From: Paenibacillus eucommiae
GTDB taxonomy: Bacteria; Bacillota; Bacilli; Paenibacillales; NBRC-103111
Reading direction: 5' to 3'
DNA: 64,000 nucleotides
Assembly: GCF_017874215.1 (NCBI RefSeq)
Contig: NZ_JAGGLB010000014.1
Span: forward strand, 156,692-220,691
The number at the start of each line of letters is the position of its first letter. Positions within the stretch are counted from its first letter, which is position 1. This document shows positions 50,129-59,040 of this stretch, one piece after another. The position numbers and the translations under genes were made by a program. The notes under the pieces were generated by a model. It did not search any database. It saw nothing but the letters and a program-made list of their open reading frames with translations, and was not told the origin of the DNA.

Positions 50129-53100
50129 TTACTTCTCAGCTCTGCGGACTGTAATACTTGTTATGTCTCCGTAATGAGTAACTGTGTATGTTTGCTCGTT
50201 GGCGTTATGCTCAATTTTCAGATCTGAGCTGCCTTGATCAGATTCTAAGCTTTCAATAACAAGGGCTTCCGGGCTAAAAAGCTTGATCTGCTGCATGCCA
50301 GCTGAAAGCAGGTCAATGCGCAGCTGGTCACTCTCCCGGTGCATCGTAAACGGTACATTGGAGCGGAGCAAATGCAGGCTTGCATCGCTTGGCCCGATAT
50401 GCAGAGAAACCATTTTTCCTACGCCGACATAGAAGCTGTTCTCCCGTTGTAAATATATATCGGAGTTTGTATGCAGCGAGTAGGAGTAAAGCTTGGTTCC
50501 TTTCTCAATCTCCACACCCAAAGTGCTTTTGTAAGCCCCGGCTTGCTCCGGCACTTGACTTAAATCCGGAGTAATCCGTAAATCCCAATGTGGATTATCA
50601 GGTGCCAAACGGTCCTTCAGCTTATTCCACAAATACACAGCCCAAGGACGGCTTACTTTGACTTTGCTTTTCATGGCGGTAAGCAGAGCTTGGGCCATTT
50701 GCGTTTCAGTCATAAAGTTATATTCTTCCTCAGTCCGCAGCTTGTCAAAATAATCGGCAAACTTGCTCAGATTGGCGATTTTATTGGAATTCGGAAAATG
50801 ATACTCAATATGCTCGAAATAGTCAATTGGCATATCAAGCGCGGCCATGGATCGAAAAATATCCGTGGTTGGACTCGGACCATCAAGATGCAGCACCGGA
50901 GTTGGTGTATGGACGAGCATAGGTGATGCAGACTTGCTATCCTTATCCTGCAGCAGGAAGGGCAACGACCAGATATGCTCTGGTCTAGAGATCACTGGCG
51001 AATGGGCAGGGAAAAAGCCAAAGTTATACCAGATGCCTTGCTCCTGCTCACTGCGCAGCGTCTGTCGCGGGTCCAGATTGTTAACGCGCCATGTATGTTG
51101 GTTGGTTCCCGGGTTGTTCCAGGGAATTCCAAGTGTCTCGAACGCTTTCTTGTGCAGAGAGAGTTCCTTAAGCTCCTGCTCACTGGTAAAGAAGTTATGC
51201 ACGAAGACGTGCGGATTCAAATCCAGGAAATTGTCTTTCGCATAAGCAATAAATTCCTTCAGCTCTGACTGGAAAGGAAAATGCGGGCTGTCGATCGCTA
51301 TAGGAGAACCAAACTCTACGCTGCCTACGAGCAAATCGTCTTTTCCATCATGGTTGATATCATACCATAGCGGAACTGAATTATGACCAGCCACCAGGGC
51401 TTTATTTCCCACCTGGTTGAGGGTTGCTCCTTCGAGGGGACCCTTACCCGTCCAGGAGCCATCGGCTTCCTGGATATAGAGCAGCAGGTCCCCTTCGTTG
51501 CTGCCTACCACAATATCCGGTCGGCTGTCCCCGTTCATGTCGCGCACCGCAGGCGCGGCATAGCGCCTCAAGCCGGGCAGCTGGAACAGCTCCCTGCCCG
51601 CCTCATACCGCAGGCCATCGCTGCCGCTGATGCCCTCGAACAAGTGCACGCGTCCGTCGCCATCGCCGACGACGAGATCGAGCACGCCGTCGCCGTTCAC
51701 GTCGGCGACGACCGCTGCTGCAGGGCCCTGCACCTGCAGCTTGCCCGTGCCTGCGCTGAGCTGCACAGGCTCAGCGAACTTGCCGCCGCTGCGCCCCGGC
51801 AGCAGGAGCACAGCGCCGGACTCGTCGGAAGCGACGAGGTCCGGCAGGCCGTCGCCATTCACGTCAGCAGCGTGAATGGCGGCGTAAGGCTGGAGCTGGA
51901 CAGGAGTCCCCGACTCCAGCTCCAGCTTGCGGGCCTCGCCGAAGGTGTCCGGCGGGGCTGCTCCTTCAGGCAGCGGCTCGCTTGCGTAAGTCGCTGCGTC
52001 AGGTCCCAGATTCGTGTAAGCATACACGAATCCGTCGGCGCTGCCGGCGAGCAGGTCGAGGCGGCCATCGCCGTCGATGTCCGCGAGCGCCGGGAACGCG
52101 CGGTAGGGCAGCTCGATCGCGCTGGCGAGATCGCGGTACGGCAGGAAGGTGGCGAGCCGCAGCGGCTGCCCGCCGCTCAGCAGGTGCAGGCCGCTGCTGT
52201 AGCCCGAGCCCGGCAGCTCGCCGGCGAACTGAGGCTGCTCGTTGGTTCCGCTGTTGAGCTGGACGGTGAGGCTCTCCCGCCATTGCCCCCAATAGAACGA
52301 GGAACGCACGAGCGTGAAGGACGGGATCTGATTGTAACTTTTGAGCAGCTCCGCCCACTGAATGCCATCCATCTGACCTATAGAAGGCAACGCTTCAAAA
52401 TGATTCTGAAAAGCCATAGCAGGCCGGCCATTGGGTCCGAGCACCTTTTTGATGCTGTAGCCGTGCTTCAGCTTGGACACAAAAGCGGTATACTCACTGC
52501 GGAACAAGGAGTTCGCCGCGGAAAAGGCAAAGTTGAAATAAGGCTCAAGCGGCAGTGCTCTTTTATTAAAATAAGCGGTTCCGGGCACGCTTGGAGCTTT
52601 GCTGTCATAACGCTCGGCCAGCTGGGCAAAGCCCTGGTTCGGGTCCATACCGCTTTCCATGTCATAGCCAGTCGGGAAATAACGGTTCGGCATAAAGCTG
52701 CTGCTGAGTAAAACCGTTCCGGCACCTACTTGATTAAGCGAGCAAAGCGCAAGACCATCCAAGCCGACAAGCGTGTTGGCTGTAGAAGGCACCAGACCGT
52801 ATCCCCAATCAAAGCCGGGAAGCTCCTCCATGGTGTTCCTTTTGAAATAGCTCTCGGTAAAAAGCTTGAACACCTGCTGCATACCGCCAATATTCGCATC
52901 CGCCTCCGGAAAAACGAATCCAGGAACACCAGAGACCGGCGGCACGGTCACAACCTTCTCCGCTCCCAGAAAATCAGCCGGGAAAGCAGTGGCAAAGCCA
53001 TTTTCGAGAAATAAATGCCCGCCCTGTTTAACAAAGCTGATCAGCATATCCCTATAAGCTTCACTATTACCTTCACTATTACCTTGCTGCATACCTTCAC

Positions 53101-53401
53101 GAACGGTGGAAAGCTTGCCCTCCTGGAGTAGAGCGGGATCCAGGTAGACGGCATCGTAGGCGCGCAGCTTTTTGAGAGTAGCGACAGACAGACTCAGCTT
53201 CTCCACATCCAAATTAGCTTGAAGTGACTGCTCGAAATTTTCGAAGGCAGAGGTATCCAGGCTGTCCCCATTAGTTACATAGAGCAGACTGACCTTATCT
53301 TCCTTCTGTATAATAAATAGAAGCGAAACGGCAACAAGCAGTAAAATGGCAATAGCAATAAGCAGCTTTTGTACTAGAACTCTTGATTTATTAAAAGACA
53401 A
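50129..53401 (-). CDS. large membrane-anchored FG-GAP/VCBS propeller protein
   Basis: A 1090-residue extracytoplasmic protein, first gene of the Dlt-like unit. An N-terminal membrane helix (about 10-32) is followed by a roughly 400-residue region of unknown fold. Five calcium-loop repeats lie at about 439, 512, 567, 625 and 684 (D-I-D-G-D-G-R-L-D, D-V-N-G-D-G-L-P-D, D-V-N-G-D-G-V-L-D, D-M-N-G-D-S-R-P-D, D-I-N-H-D-G-K-D-D), typical of an integrin-alpha-like beta-propeller. A C-terminal 400 residues of unrecognised fold follow. The propeller-coding part (about 51,430-52,330) is markedly GC-rich compared with both ends, suggesting separate origin or exchange. It may bind or present the polymer to be modified; this is inference. 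Confidence 0.85.
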   Translation of the reverse strand: MSFNKSRVLVQKLLIAIAILLLVAVSLLFIIQKEDKVSLLYVTNGDSLDTSAFENFEQSLQANLDVEKLSLSVATLKKLRAYDAVYLDPALLQEGKLSTVREGMQQGNSEGNSEAYRDMLISFVKQGGHLFLENGFATAFPADFLGAEKVVTVPPVSGVPGFVFPEADANIGGMQQVFKLFTESYFKRNTMEELPGFDWGYGLVPSTANTLVGLDGLALCSLNQVGAGTVLLSSSFMPNRYFPTGYDMESGMDPNQGFAQLAERYDSKAPSVPGTAYFNKRALPLEPYFNFAFSAANSLFRSEYTAFVSKLKHGYSIKKVLGPNGRPAMAFQNHFEALPSIGQMDGIQWAELLKSYNQIPSFTLVRSSFYWGQWRESLTVQLNSGTNEQPQFAGELPGSGYSSGLHLLSGGQPLRLATFLPYRDLASAIELPYRAFPALADIDGDGRLDLLAGSADGFVYAYTNLGPDAATYASEPLPEGAAPPDTFGEARKLELESGTPVQLQPYAAIHAADVNGDGLPDLVASDESGAVLLLPGRSGGKFAEPVQLSAGTGKLQVQGPAAAVVADVNGDGVLDLVVGDGDGRVHLFEGISGSDGLRYEAGRELFQLPGLRRYAAPAVRDMNGDSRPDIVVGSNEGDLLLYIQEADGSWTGKGPLEGATLNQVGNKALVAGHNSVPLWYDINHDGKDDLLVGSVEFGSPIAIDSPHFPFQSELKEFIAYAKDNFLDLNPHVFVHNFFTSEQELKELSLHKKAFETLGIPWNNPGTNQHTWRVNNLDPRQTLRSEQEQGIWYNFGFFPAHSPVISRPEHIWSLPFLLQDKDSKSASPMLVHTPTPVLHLDGPSPTTDIFRSMAALDMPIDYFEHIEYHFPNSNKIANLSKFADYFDKLRTEEEYNFMTETQMAQALLTAMKSKVKVSRPWAVYLWNKLKDRLAPDNPHWDLRITPDLSQVPEQAGAYKSTLGVEIEKGTKLYSYSLHTNSDIYLQRENSFYVGVGKMVSLHIGPSDASLHLLRSNVPFTMHRESDQLRIDLLSAGMQQIKLFSPEALVIESLESDQGSSDLKIEHNANEQTYTVTHYGDITSITVRRAEK

Positions 53402-53441
53402 AGGAATCCCTCAATTATAAGTGTAGGTAACTATCCTCGCC

Positions 53442-53470
53442 ATTATAGCATTTATGCCCTGGTTTGTTAA
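53442..53470 (-). promoter_or_regulatory. sigma-A promoter of the Dlt-like operon
   Basis: On the minus strand TTAACA (53470-53465), 17 bp, TATAAT (53447-53442) with an extended TG. It is 40 bp from the FG-GAP gene start and is the only good promoter seen for the six-gene unit. Confidence 0.8.
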
Positions 53471-53521
53471 CTTTCGAGGTGGACAATGCTCATTGGGTGA
53501 CGGAAAGTACTTGGAAACACC

Positions 53522-53550
53522 TTGACGCCTAGGGGGAGTGGTTATATCAT
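53522..53550 (+). promoter_or_regulatory. sigma-A promoter of the GNAT gene
   Basis: TTGACG (53522-53527), 17 bp, TATCAT (53545-53550), divergent from the Dlt-like operon promoter 50 bp away. Confidence 0.65.
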
Positions 53551-53626
53551 CAATTGTATTACCGAATTATATAGCAAATTAAATCACCAATGAAGAAATT
53601 ACTTAGGAATTCTAGGAGGAAACCGC

Positions 53627-54094
53627 ATGCCTGATATGCTTGTCAAATTGTATGAATTACCTGCGTCAGGGCCCCTTGTTCAGAAATTAAGCGAGTCCGG
53701 AATTGAGATCAGAAGGGCGCTTGCACCGGAAAAACACGTCGTTGTCGAATGGGTCAGGCAAATGTTCAATGAAGGCTGGGCAAGTGAATGCGAGGTTGCT
53801 TTCTCCAGACTTCCAGTTTCATGCTACATTGCCGTCGAGAATAAGAAGATTCTTGGGTTTGCTTGCTATGATTCCACCTGCAAAAACTTTTTCGGACCCA
53901 CAGGTGTTGACGAGACTTACAGAGGCAAAAGCATTGGCAAAGCGTTACTCCTGGAGAGCATGCATGCGATGTCGGGAGAAGGATATGCATATGCGGTGAT
54001 TGGCGGTGCTGGACCCATTGATTTTTATGCTGGTGCTGTAGGTGCAGTAGAAATCGCGGGTTCTGTCCCTGGCATATATCGTGGTTTACTATAA
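53627..54094 (+). CDS. GNAT family N-acetyltransferase
   Basis: A 155-residue acetyl-CoA-dependent acetyltransferase with the acetyl-CoA loop V-D-E-T-Y-R-G-K-S-I-G-K-A-L-L and a preceding G-F-A-C-Y-D-S strand. The N-terminal half is typical of stand-alone GNATs. The substrate is unknown. TAGGAGG precedes ATG 53627. It is transcribed divergently from the Dlt-like unit and shares its upstream region, but no direct link is shown. Confidence 0.88.
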   Translation: MPDMLVKLYELPASGPLVQKLSESGIEIRRALAPEKHVVVEWVRQMFNEGWASECEVAFSRLPVSCYIAVENKKILGFACYDSTCKNFFGPTGVDETYRGKSIGKALLLESMHAMSGEGYAYAVIGGAGPIDFYAGAVGAVEIAGSVPGIYRGLL

Positions 54095-54213
54095 TTCTAA
54101 ACAATTTCAATACAATTTAATACGGTAATTCAAATTTTCGATTGGCTTCCCTCCCGTTATTTCTGTTACACTAAAGAGAAGAACAGAATTGTCAATGGAA
54201 AGGAACACCCCTA

Positions 54214-56760
54214 ATGCATACAATACGCAGGGAAGATATAGAACTGTTAGCGCCGGCCGGTGATTGGGATTGCCTGAGGGCGGCAGTCGCGAATGGTGCG
54301 GATGCCGTTTTTTTTGGCGTGGAGAAATTTAACGCACGGGCAAGAGCACATAATTTTCTGATGGACGAGCTGCCAGAGATTATGTCTTTCCTTCATTTAT
54401 ATGGAATAAAAGGCTTTTTAACCTTCAATATCCTCGTGTTTGAGGAGGAGCTAGGCGAAGCGAAGAAGCTGATTGAGGCCTGCGTGGACGCAGGTGTAGA
54501 TGCGGTCATTGTTCAGGATCTTGGTCTTGTGAAAATGATTCGCGAAATCTCCCCCGATTTCCCGATTCACGGATCGACACAGATGACGATCACCTCGCCG
54601 GAGGCGGTTGAATTCACGAAGCCTTTCGATATTGAGCGTGTCGTGCTCGGGCGGGAGAATAATCTCAAGCAGATCAAGCAGATCGGAGATCAAGCCAAGC
54701 TGCCTATGGAGGTATTCGTACACGGAGCATTGTGCGTCTCCTATTCGGGGCAATGCTTGACGTCCGAAATGTGGGGCGGACGCTCCGCCAACCGCGGGGA
54801 ATGCGCGCAGGCCTGCCGCTTGCCGTATGATTTGATGGTTGACGGCGTCCAGAAGCCGATGGGTGATGTTGCCTACCTGCTGTCGCCGAAGGACCTTGCG
54901 GCATTGGAGATTGTACCGGAGCTGATTGAAGCAGGCGTCAGATCCTTCAAGATTGAAGGCAGGCTGAAAAGCCCTGAGTATGTCGCCAACGTTGTAAGCA
55001 AGTACCGCAAGGCGATCGACCGTTATTTCGACGGGCAGAACGAGCGGGCGTCCAAGGAGGAGCTGCGTGAGCTGGAGCAAAGCTTCTCGCGCGGATTTAC
55101 GTTTGGCTTCCTGAAAGGGACGAACAATAAGCTGCTAGTCGAGGGGACCTACCCGAAGAGCCGCGGGGTGTTTGTCGGACGTGTGCGGCAGATTTTGCGC
55201 GACGGCGTCATTTGTGAGCTGGAAGCTCCGCTGAAGCGGGGAGACGGCATTGTATTTGATGCTGGCGACCCGACGAAGAAGGAGGAAGGCGGCCGGATCT
55301 ATGATCTTCGCCGTAAGGGCGAGAAGCTGGAAGGCGAGGCCGAGGGCGGTCTTATTGAGATCGTACCAGGGCGTAATGACGTGGACTTGAATCGTCTGCA
55401 TGTCGGCGATCGGATCTGGAAGACCAATGATCCGCATCTGGATAAGCGTTTAAGACAAACTTATGAGACCGACAAGCCTTACAGAACCTTTCCGGTCAGC
55501 GTGAGGATTACAGGCTCAGCAGGCCAGCCGCTTAAAACCTGGTGGACCGATACCAAGGCAGGCCATACCGTATTTGCAGAGTCCGAGCTTATGCTCGTTC
55601 AAGCCGAGAAAAGGCCTATGGATGAAGCCTTATTTCAAGAACAATTCGGCCGTCTCGGCGGTACCATATATGAGCTCGATAAGCTGGAGATACATTTGAG
55701 CGGAGATTTAATTGTACCTATGCGCGAGCTTAATAGTATCCGCCGCAAAGCGGTGGAGCTGATGGAAGAGCAGCGGCAGAGACCACGCGTCTATCAAAAA
55801 AATGCGGTTGAAGTGTACCAAGATACACCAGCCTCTGCAGCCTCTGCACCTTCCGCAGTCTCTGGATTCTCGGCAACTACAAGTACAACAAGCAAGGAGC
55901 AAGCCAGGCTGACGGCGCTCTGCCGTACTCTGGAGCAAGTGCATGCCGTGCTGGAGACTGATGTAGAGTTTATTTACGCTGACTTCGAATTTATTAAGCA
56001 ATTCCCTGCAGCTGTACAAGCCGTTCATGCTGCCGGGCGGAAGATTGCGCTAGCTACACCGCGTATTCACATGCCTGGGGAAACTGGCTATTTCCGCAAC
56101 ATCCTGGCTCTGAAGCCGGATGCTGTGCTTGTACGCAATACAGGTGCTGTGTACTTCTTCATGAAGCACAGATGGGAGCATCCGGGTGATTATCAGCCAG
56201 AGCTTATCGGGGACTTCTCCTTGAACTTGGCAAACCATAAGGCAGTTTCCCTGTTTCTTGAGTCAGGGCTTAATAAGGTTACACCTTCATATGATTTAAA
56301 CATTCAACAAATGGTCGATCTGCTTCGTCGTACAGACACATCGAAGCTGGAGGTTGTCATTCACCAGCATATGCCGATGTTCCATACCGAGCACTGCGTT
56401 TACTGTACCTTCCTTAGTGAAGGGACGGACTTTACGAACTGTGGCAGACCGTGTGAGGAGAAGCGTGTCTCTCTTCAGGATCGTGTCGGTATGTCTCATC
56501 CCGTCCGTGTGGACGAAGGCTGCCGGAATACGGTATATAATGCAGTTGATCAATCCGGTGCGGAATATTTGAGCCATTTCATGGACCTTGGGGTTCGTTC
56601 CTATCGGGTAGAATTTCTAGAGGAATCGGCGGAAAAAGTACAGGAAGTGCTAAAGCTTTACCGTCGTGCACTGGAAGGCCGGATCAGCGGCACCCAAGTA
56701 TGGAAATCGCTCAAAGCGACCAATCAGCTTGGTGTGACACGTGGACAGCTAGTGAACTAA
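54214..56760 (+). CDS. U32 family protein, RlhA-like (DUF3656-containing)
   Basis: An 848-residue protein. The U32 domain (about 1-300) has E-L-L-A-P-A-G-D-W-D-C-L-R-A-A-V near the N-terminus and the cysteine motif S-G-Q-C-L-T-S-E...S-A-N-R-G-E-C-A-Q-A-C-R at about 180-205. A DUF3656 region (about 330-540) follows, then a low-complexity Ser/Ala linker (about 535-558) and a second U32-like part with C-V-Y-C-T-F...C-G-R-P-C-E-E near 735. E. coli RlhA (YdcP), with the same first two regions, makes 5-hydroxycytidine in 23S rRNA, and this is the best functional guess. AAAGGAAC precedes ATG 54214. Confidence 0.85.
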   Translation: MHTIRREDIELLAPAGDWDCLRAAVANGADAVFFGVEKFNARARAHNFLMDELPEIMSFLHLYGIKGFLTFNILVFEEELGEAKKLIEACVDAGVDAVIVQDLGLVKMIREISPDFPIHGSTQMTITSPEAVEFTKPFDIERVVLGRENNLKQIKQIGDQAKLPMEVFVHGALCVSYSGQCLTSEMWGGRSANRGECAQACRLPYDLMVDGVQKPMGDVAYLLSPKDLAALEIVPELIEAGVRSFKIEGRLKSPEYVANVVSKYRKAIDRYFDGQNERASKEELRELEQSFSRGFTFGFLKGTNNKLLVEGTYPKSRGVFVGRVRQILRDGVICELEAPLKRGDGIVFDAGDPTKKEEGGRIYDLRRKGEKLEGEAEGGLIEIVPGRNDVDLNRLHVGDRIWKTNDPHLDKRLRQTYETDKPYRTFPVSVRITGSAGQPLKTWWTDTKAGHTVFAESELMLVQAEKRPMDEALFQEQFGRLGGTIYELDKLEIHLSGDLIVPMRELNSIRRKAVELMEEQRQRPRVYQKNAVEVYQDTPASAASAPSAVSGFSATTSTTSKEQARLTALCRTLEQVHAVLETDVEFIYADFEFIKQFPAAVQAVHAAGRKIALATPRIHMPGETGYFRNILALKPDAVLVRNTGAVYFFMKHRWEHPGDYQPELIGDFSLNLANHKAVSLFLESGLNKVTPSYDLNIQQMVDLLRRTDTSKLEVVIHQHMPMFHTEHCVYCTFLSEGTDFTNCGRPCEEKRVSLQDRVGMSHPVRVDEGCRNTVYNAVDQSGAEYLSHFMDLGVRSYRVEFLEESAEKVQEVLKLYRRALEGRISGTQVWKSLKATNQLGVTRGQLVN

Positions 56761-56796
56761 CAATTAATCGTGCAATTAAAGCGTGAAATTAAACCG

Positions 56797-56849
56797 AGCA
56801 GCCAGAGAAGAGCAGCAGTTATGCCGCATCCCTCTGGCTGCTTTTTCTT
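56797..56849 (+). terminator. terminator after the U32 gene
   Basis: AGCAGCCAGAG pairs with CTCTGGCTGCT (11 bp, perfect), followed by T residues. Confidence 0.9.
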
Positions 56850-57084
56850 CGGGACGTAACTGGCATAAAATACAATATTAAGAAAAAATAAACTTTCTAT
56901 TGTTTAAACACTGACTTGGGGTGGGGATGTTACCAGGAAATTATTTTTTCTGACATAAGTACAATGGCCGGAACGTTTTACTTTTAGAAATAATTTTTCT
57001 GACATATGTACAAAGAACAGAACATGAGATTTTTGGATTTTTACATTGCTTTTTTTGACATATAAGAAAGTTTAAGTGCTTTAC

Positions 57085-57722
57085 AGTGTTAAAGTATGGA
57101 ATTGGGCCAGCCTTCTAATTGCGGAAAGCCAACCCTCCACTAATCAGAAAGGAAGCTAAGAAAGCTCATCCTATCGCCACTATCCCTTTCCCTCAGGTAT
57201 GCAACTTCTGCTGTCAGTCCGTTTGAGCGTTAGTAGCGGCCCACCCTCCGCCGAAATGAGCGTGCACTAGACTTAACGATGTTTATACGAAAATAGGACT
57301 ATTTTCATTCTTGGTGGTGACGTAGGCTACGAACGTCATGGATGGTTTTTCATCGTTAAAGCAAGGATGTGGAGCCGACCTGATGCTTTTAACGATGAAA
57401 AACATCGTTAAAGTAGAAGATCCTTCCCGGCTGCGTGCGCTCTTCTTCCCCAGCGCCTTTGAATGATTGAAAATATATTCCAACCAAGAAAAAAACCTTG
57501 CTGGCTTTCCGATTGAGCTTGGCGTTCGCGCGATTGTAGCTAAAGAGAGGGAATGGCTGTGGGCGGAAGAGCGGTAGCGTCCGCCTTTAAAGATTTGTTC
57601 CAACCCCCTCATCCATTCCAATCAAGGGAACAAATCTTTAACAGCGGCTGGAGCCCACAGCCATTCCCTCCCTCCATGCACCAACGTCACGAACACGCTC
57701 CTCAAAGGACGCCGCCAGGCGT
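57085..57722. repeat. interspersed repeat family, copy C (internally rearranged)
   Basis: About 0.64 kb with the shared leader (TATCGCCACTATCCCTTT), the CCGCCGAAATGAGCG segment, one complete palindrome (57386-57413) and the CTTGCTGGCT segment, long hairpin and CTCAAAGGAC tail. The first palindrome is split: its left half is at 57273-57284 and a right half at 57346-57361. About 60 bp of unrelated sequence between them replace palindromes one to three. Two copies of a TTTTTCTGACATA-x-GTACA motif lie just upstream (about 56,945 and 56,995); a variant lies before copy A at 25,413. Confidence 0.85.
57547..57670. repeat. long double-stem hairpin of repeat copy C, best preserved
   Basis: Outer stem: GAGGGAATGGCTGTGGGC (57547-57564) is perfectly complementary to 57653-57670 over 18 bp. 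Inner stem: TTAAAGATTTGTTCC (57587-57601) with 57627-57641, 15 bp perfect. CCGC/GCGG pairs lie between the stems. Confidence 0.9.
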
Positions 57723-57747
57723 TATTTTCAAAGGGGAGAATTGATCA

Positions 57748-57879
57748 TTGGAGCTAACAAAGATAACTCAGGGGACTACTGTATCCATTGAAGTATTAGA
57801 TGAAGTATTGGGAAAATTTCAAAGACGATCGTTCACATTTCTGACACATATTTTTAATCTTATATTCAGATTCATTTAA
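57748..57879 (+). CDS. possible 43-residue ORF or gene remnant
   Basis: TTG 57748 with an AAAGGGGAG site 9 bp upstream opens a 43-codon frame (M-E-L-T-K-I-T-Q-G-T-T-V-S-I-E-V-L-D-E-V...) that ends in a hydrophobic tail. It starts right at the end of repeat copy C. I recognise no family. It may be a true small gene or the 5' end of a truncated one. Confidence 0.25.
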   Translation: MELTKITQGTTVSIEVLDEVLGKFQRRSFTFLTHIFNLIFRFI

Positions 57880-57951
57880 TGTAGGTTTATTCTTTGATCG
57901 TTATATTGAGTTTGATTATAGCTCTTTAGAAAGAATGGGAGGGTTCACAAG

Positions 57952-59040
57952 GTGCTCGAAGTGAAGCAGGTCAGTAAGTTATACGAGAATCAACGCGGTG
58001 TACACAATATTGATTTTTCCATGCAGCGCGGCGAGATCGTCGGGTTTTTGGGACCGAACGGGGCCGGGAAAACAACTACGATGCGAATGATAACCGGATA
58101 TCTGAATCCAACACATGGACAAATTCAGGTGGACGGGCTGTCTATGGCTGATCACCCGAAGAAGGCACGGAGAAAAATTGGGTATTTACCAGAAACGCCA
58201 CCCCTTTACCCAGAGATGACGGTACAATCTTATTTGAATTTTATTGCCAATTTGAGGGATGTGCCAGTCAGAGATCAAAAGAAACGGATTAGTGACGTCA
58301 TCGGCAAGCTCGGCTTGGATGGGCGTGAACGTCAAGTGATTCGCGGTTTGTCCAAAGGTTACAAGCAGCGTCTTGGATTAGCCCAGGCGATTGTGCATGA
58401 GCCGGATCTGCTGATTCTTGATGAGCCTACTTCGGGACTGGATCCCAAGCAGATTATTGAGATTCGTCAGCTTATTCACGAGCTGGGGGAGAAGCATACT
58501 GTGCTGCTCAGCACGCATATTTTGCCGGAAATTAATGCGATCTGTAACCGTGTGCTAATCATCAATCAAGGACGTGTCGTACTCGACGAGCAGCCAGAAA
58601 ATCTTGGCCGGACTATGGGCGAGACTTTTGAGGTTTCATTGGAAGTTAAAGGTCCGCGTGAGCAAGTTATTGAGCAGCTATATGGAATAGCGACTGTAGC
58701 ATCAGTGAAGGTACAGGATGGGGAAGGCACCGCAGAGAAGACTGCTGAGGCGAACAGCGAAGCTATGAACGATAACGCCATTTATGCTGAGAGAGATGTT
58801 GCAAACGATGGTGTAAACCATGCCGCAAGCAGTGAAATCAAGGGTTCCGTGGATGGTACTTCCGAGTCCGTGAGACTTCTAGTTACTTCAGTTGAGCATA
58901 CGGATATACGGGAAGCTCTATTTTATCGCATGGCTCAAGCGGGTTATCCGATTCTGGAGATGAAGCGTGAGAGCTTAAGCCTTGAGGATATATTCCTGAA
59001 GCTGACGACCGACGAGCCGGAGGTGGATGCGGATGCGTAG
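57952..59040 (+). CDS. ABC transporter ATPase (GldA-like)
   Basis: A 362-residue ATPase with Walker A G-P-N-G-A-G-K-T-T-T, signature L-S-K-G-Y-K-Q-R-L-G-L-A-Q-A and Walker B L-L-I-L-D-E-P-T-S-G-L-D. After the nucleotide-binding domain (about 1-220), the C-terminal region carries an unusual Ala/Asn/Glu/Asp-rich insertion at about 255-305 before the usual end. GTG 57952 has GGGAGGG upstream. It is the first gene of a four-gene unit with an ABC-2 permease, a GldG-like protein and a DUF4340 protein, so it probably powers export or envelope assembly. Confidence 0.9.
   Translation: MLEVKQVSKLYENQRGVHNIDFSMQRGEIVGFLGPNGAGKTTTMRMITGYLNPTHGQIQVDGLSMADHPKKARRKIGYLPETPPLYPEMTVQSYLNFIANLRDVPVRDQKKRISDVIGKLGLDGRERQVIRGLSKGYKQRLGLAQAIVHEPDLLILDEPTSGLDPKQIIEIRQLIHELGEKHTVLLSTHILPEINAICNRVLIINQGRVVLDEQPENLGRTMGETFEVSLEVKGPREQVIEQLYGIATVASVKVQDGEGTAEKTAEANSEAMNDNAIYAERDVANDGVNHAASSEIKGSVDGTSESVRLLVTSVEHTDIREALFYRMAQAGYPILEMKRESLSLEDIFLKLTTDEPEVDADA

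Noticed and set aside
51383..52711. A 442-residue open frame on the plus strand opposite the FG-GAP gene
   Set aside because: It is Arg/Ala-rich, lies in the GC-rich part where stops are rare, has no ribosome site or recognisable domain, and the minus-strand frame has clear calcium-loop repeats.
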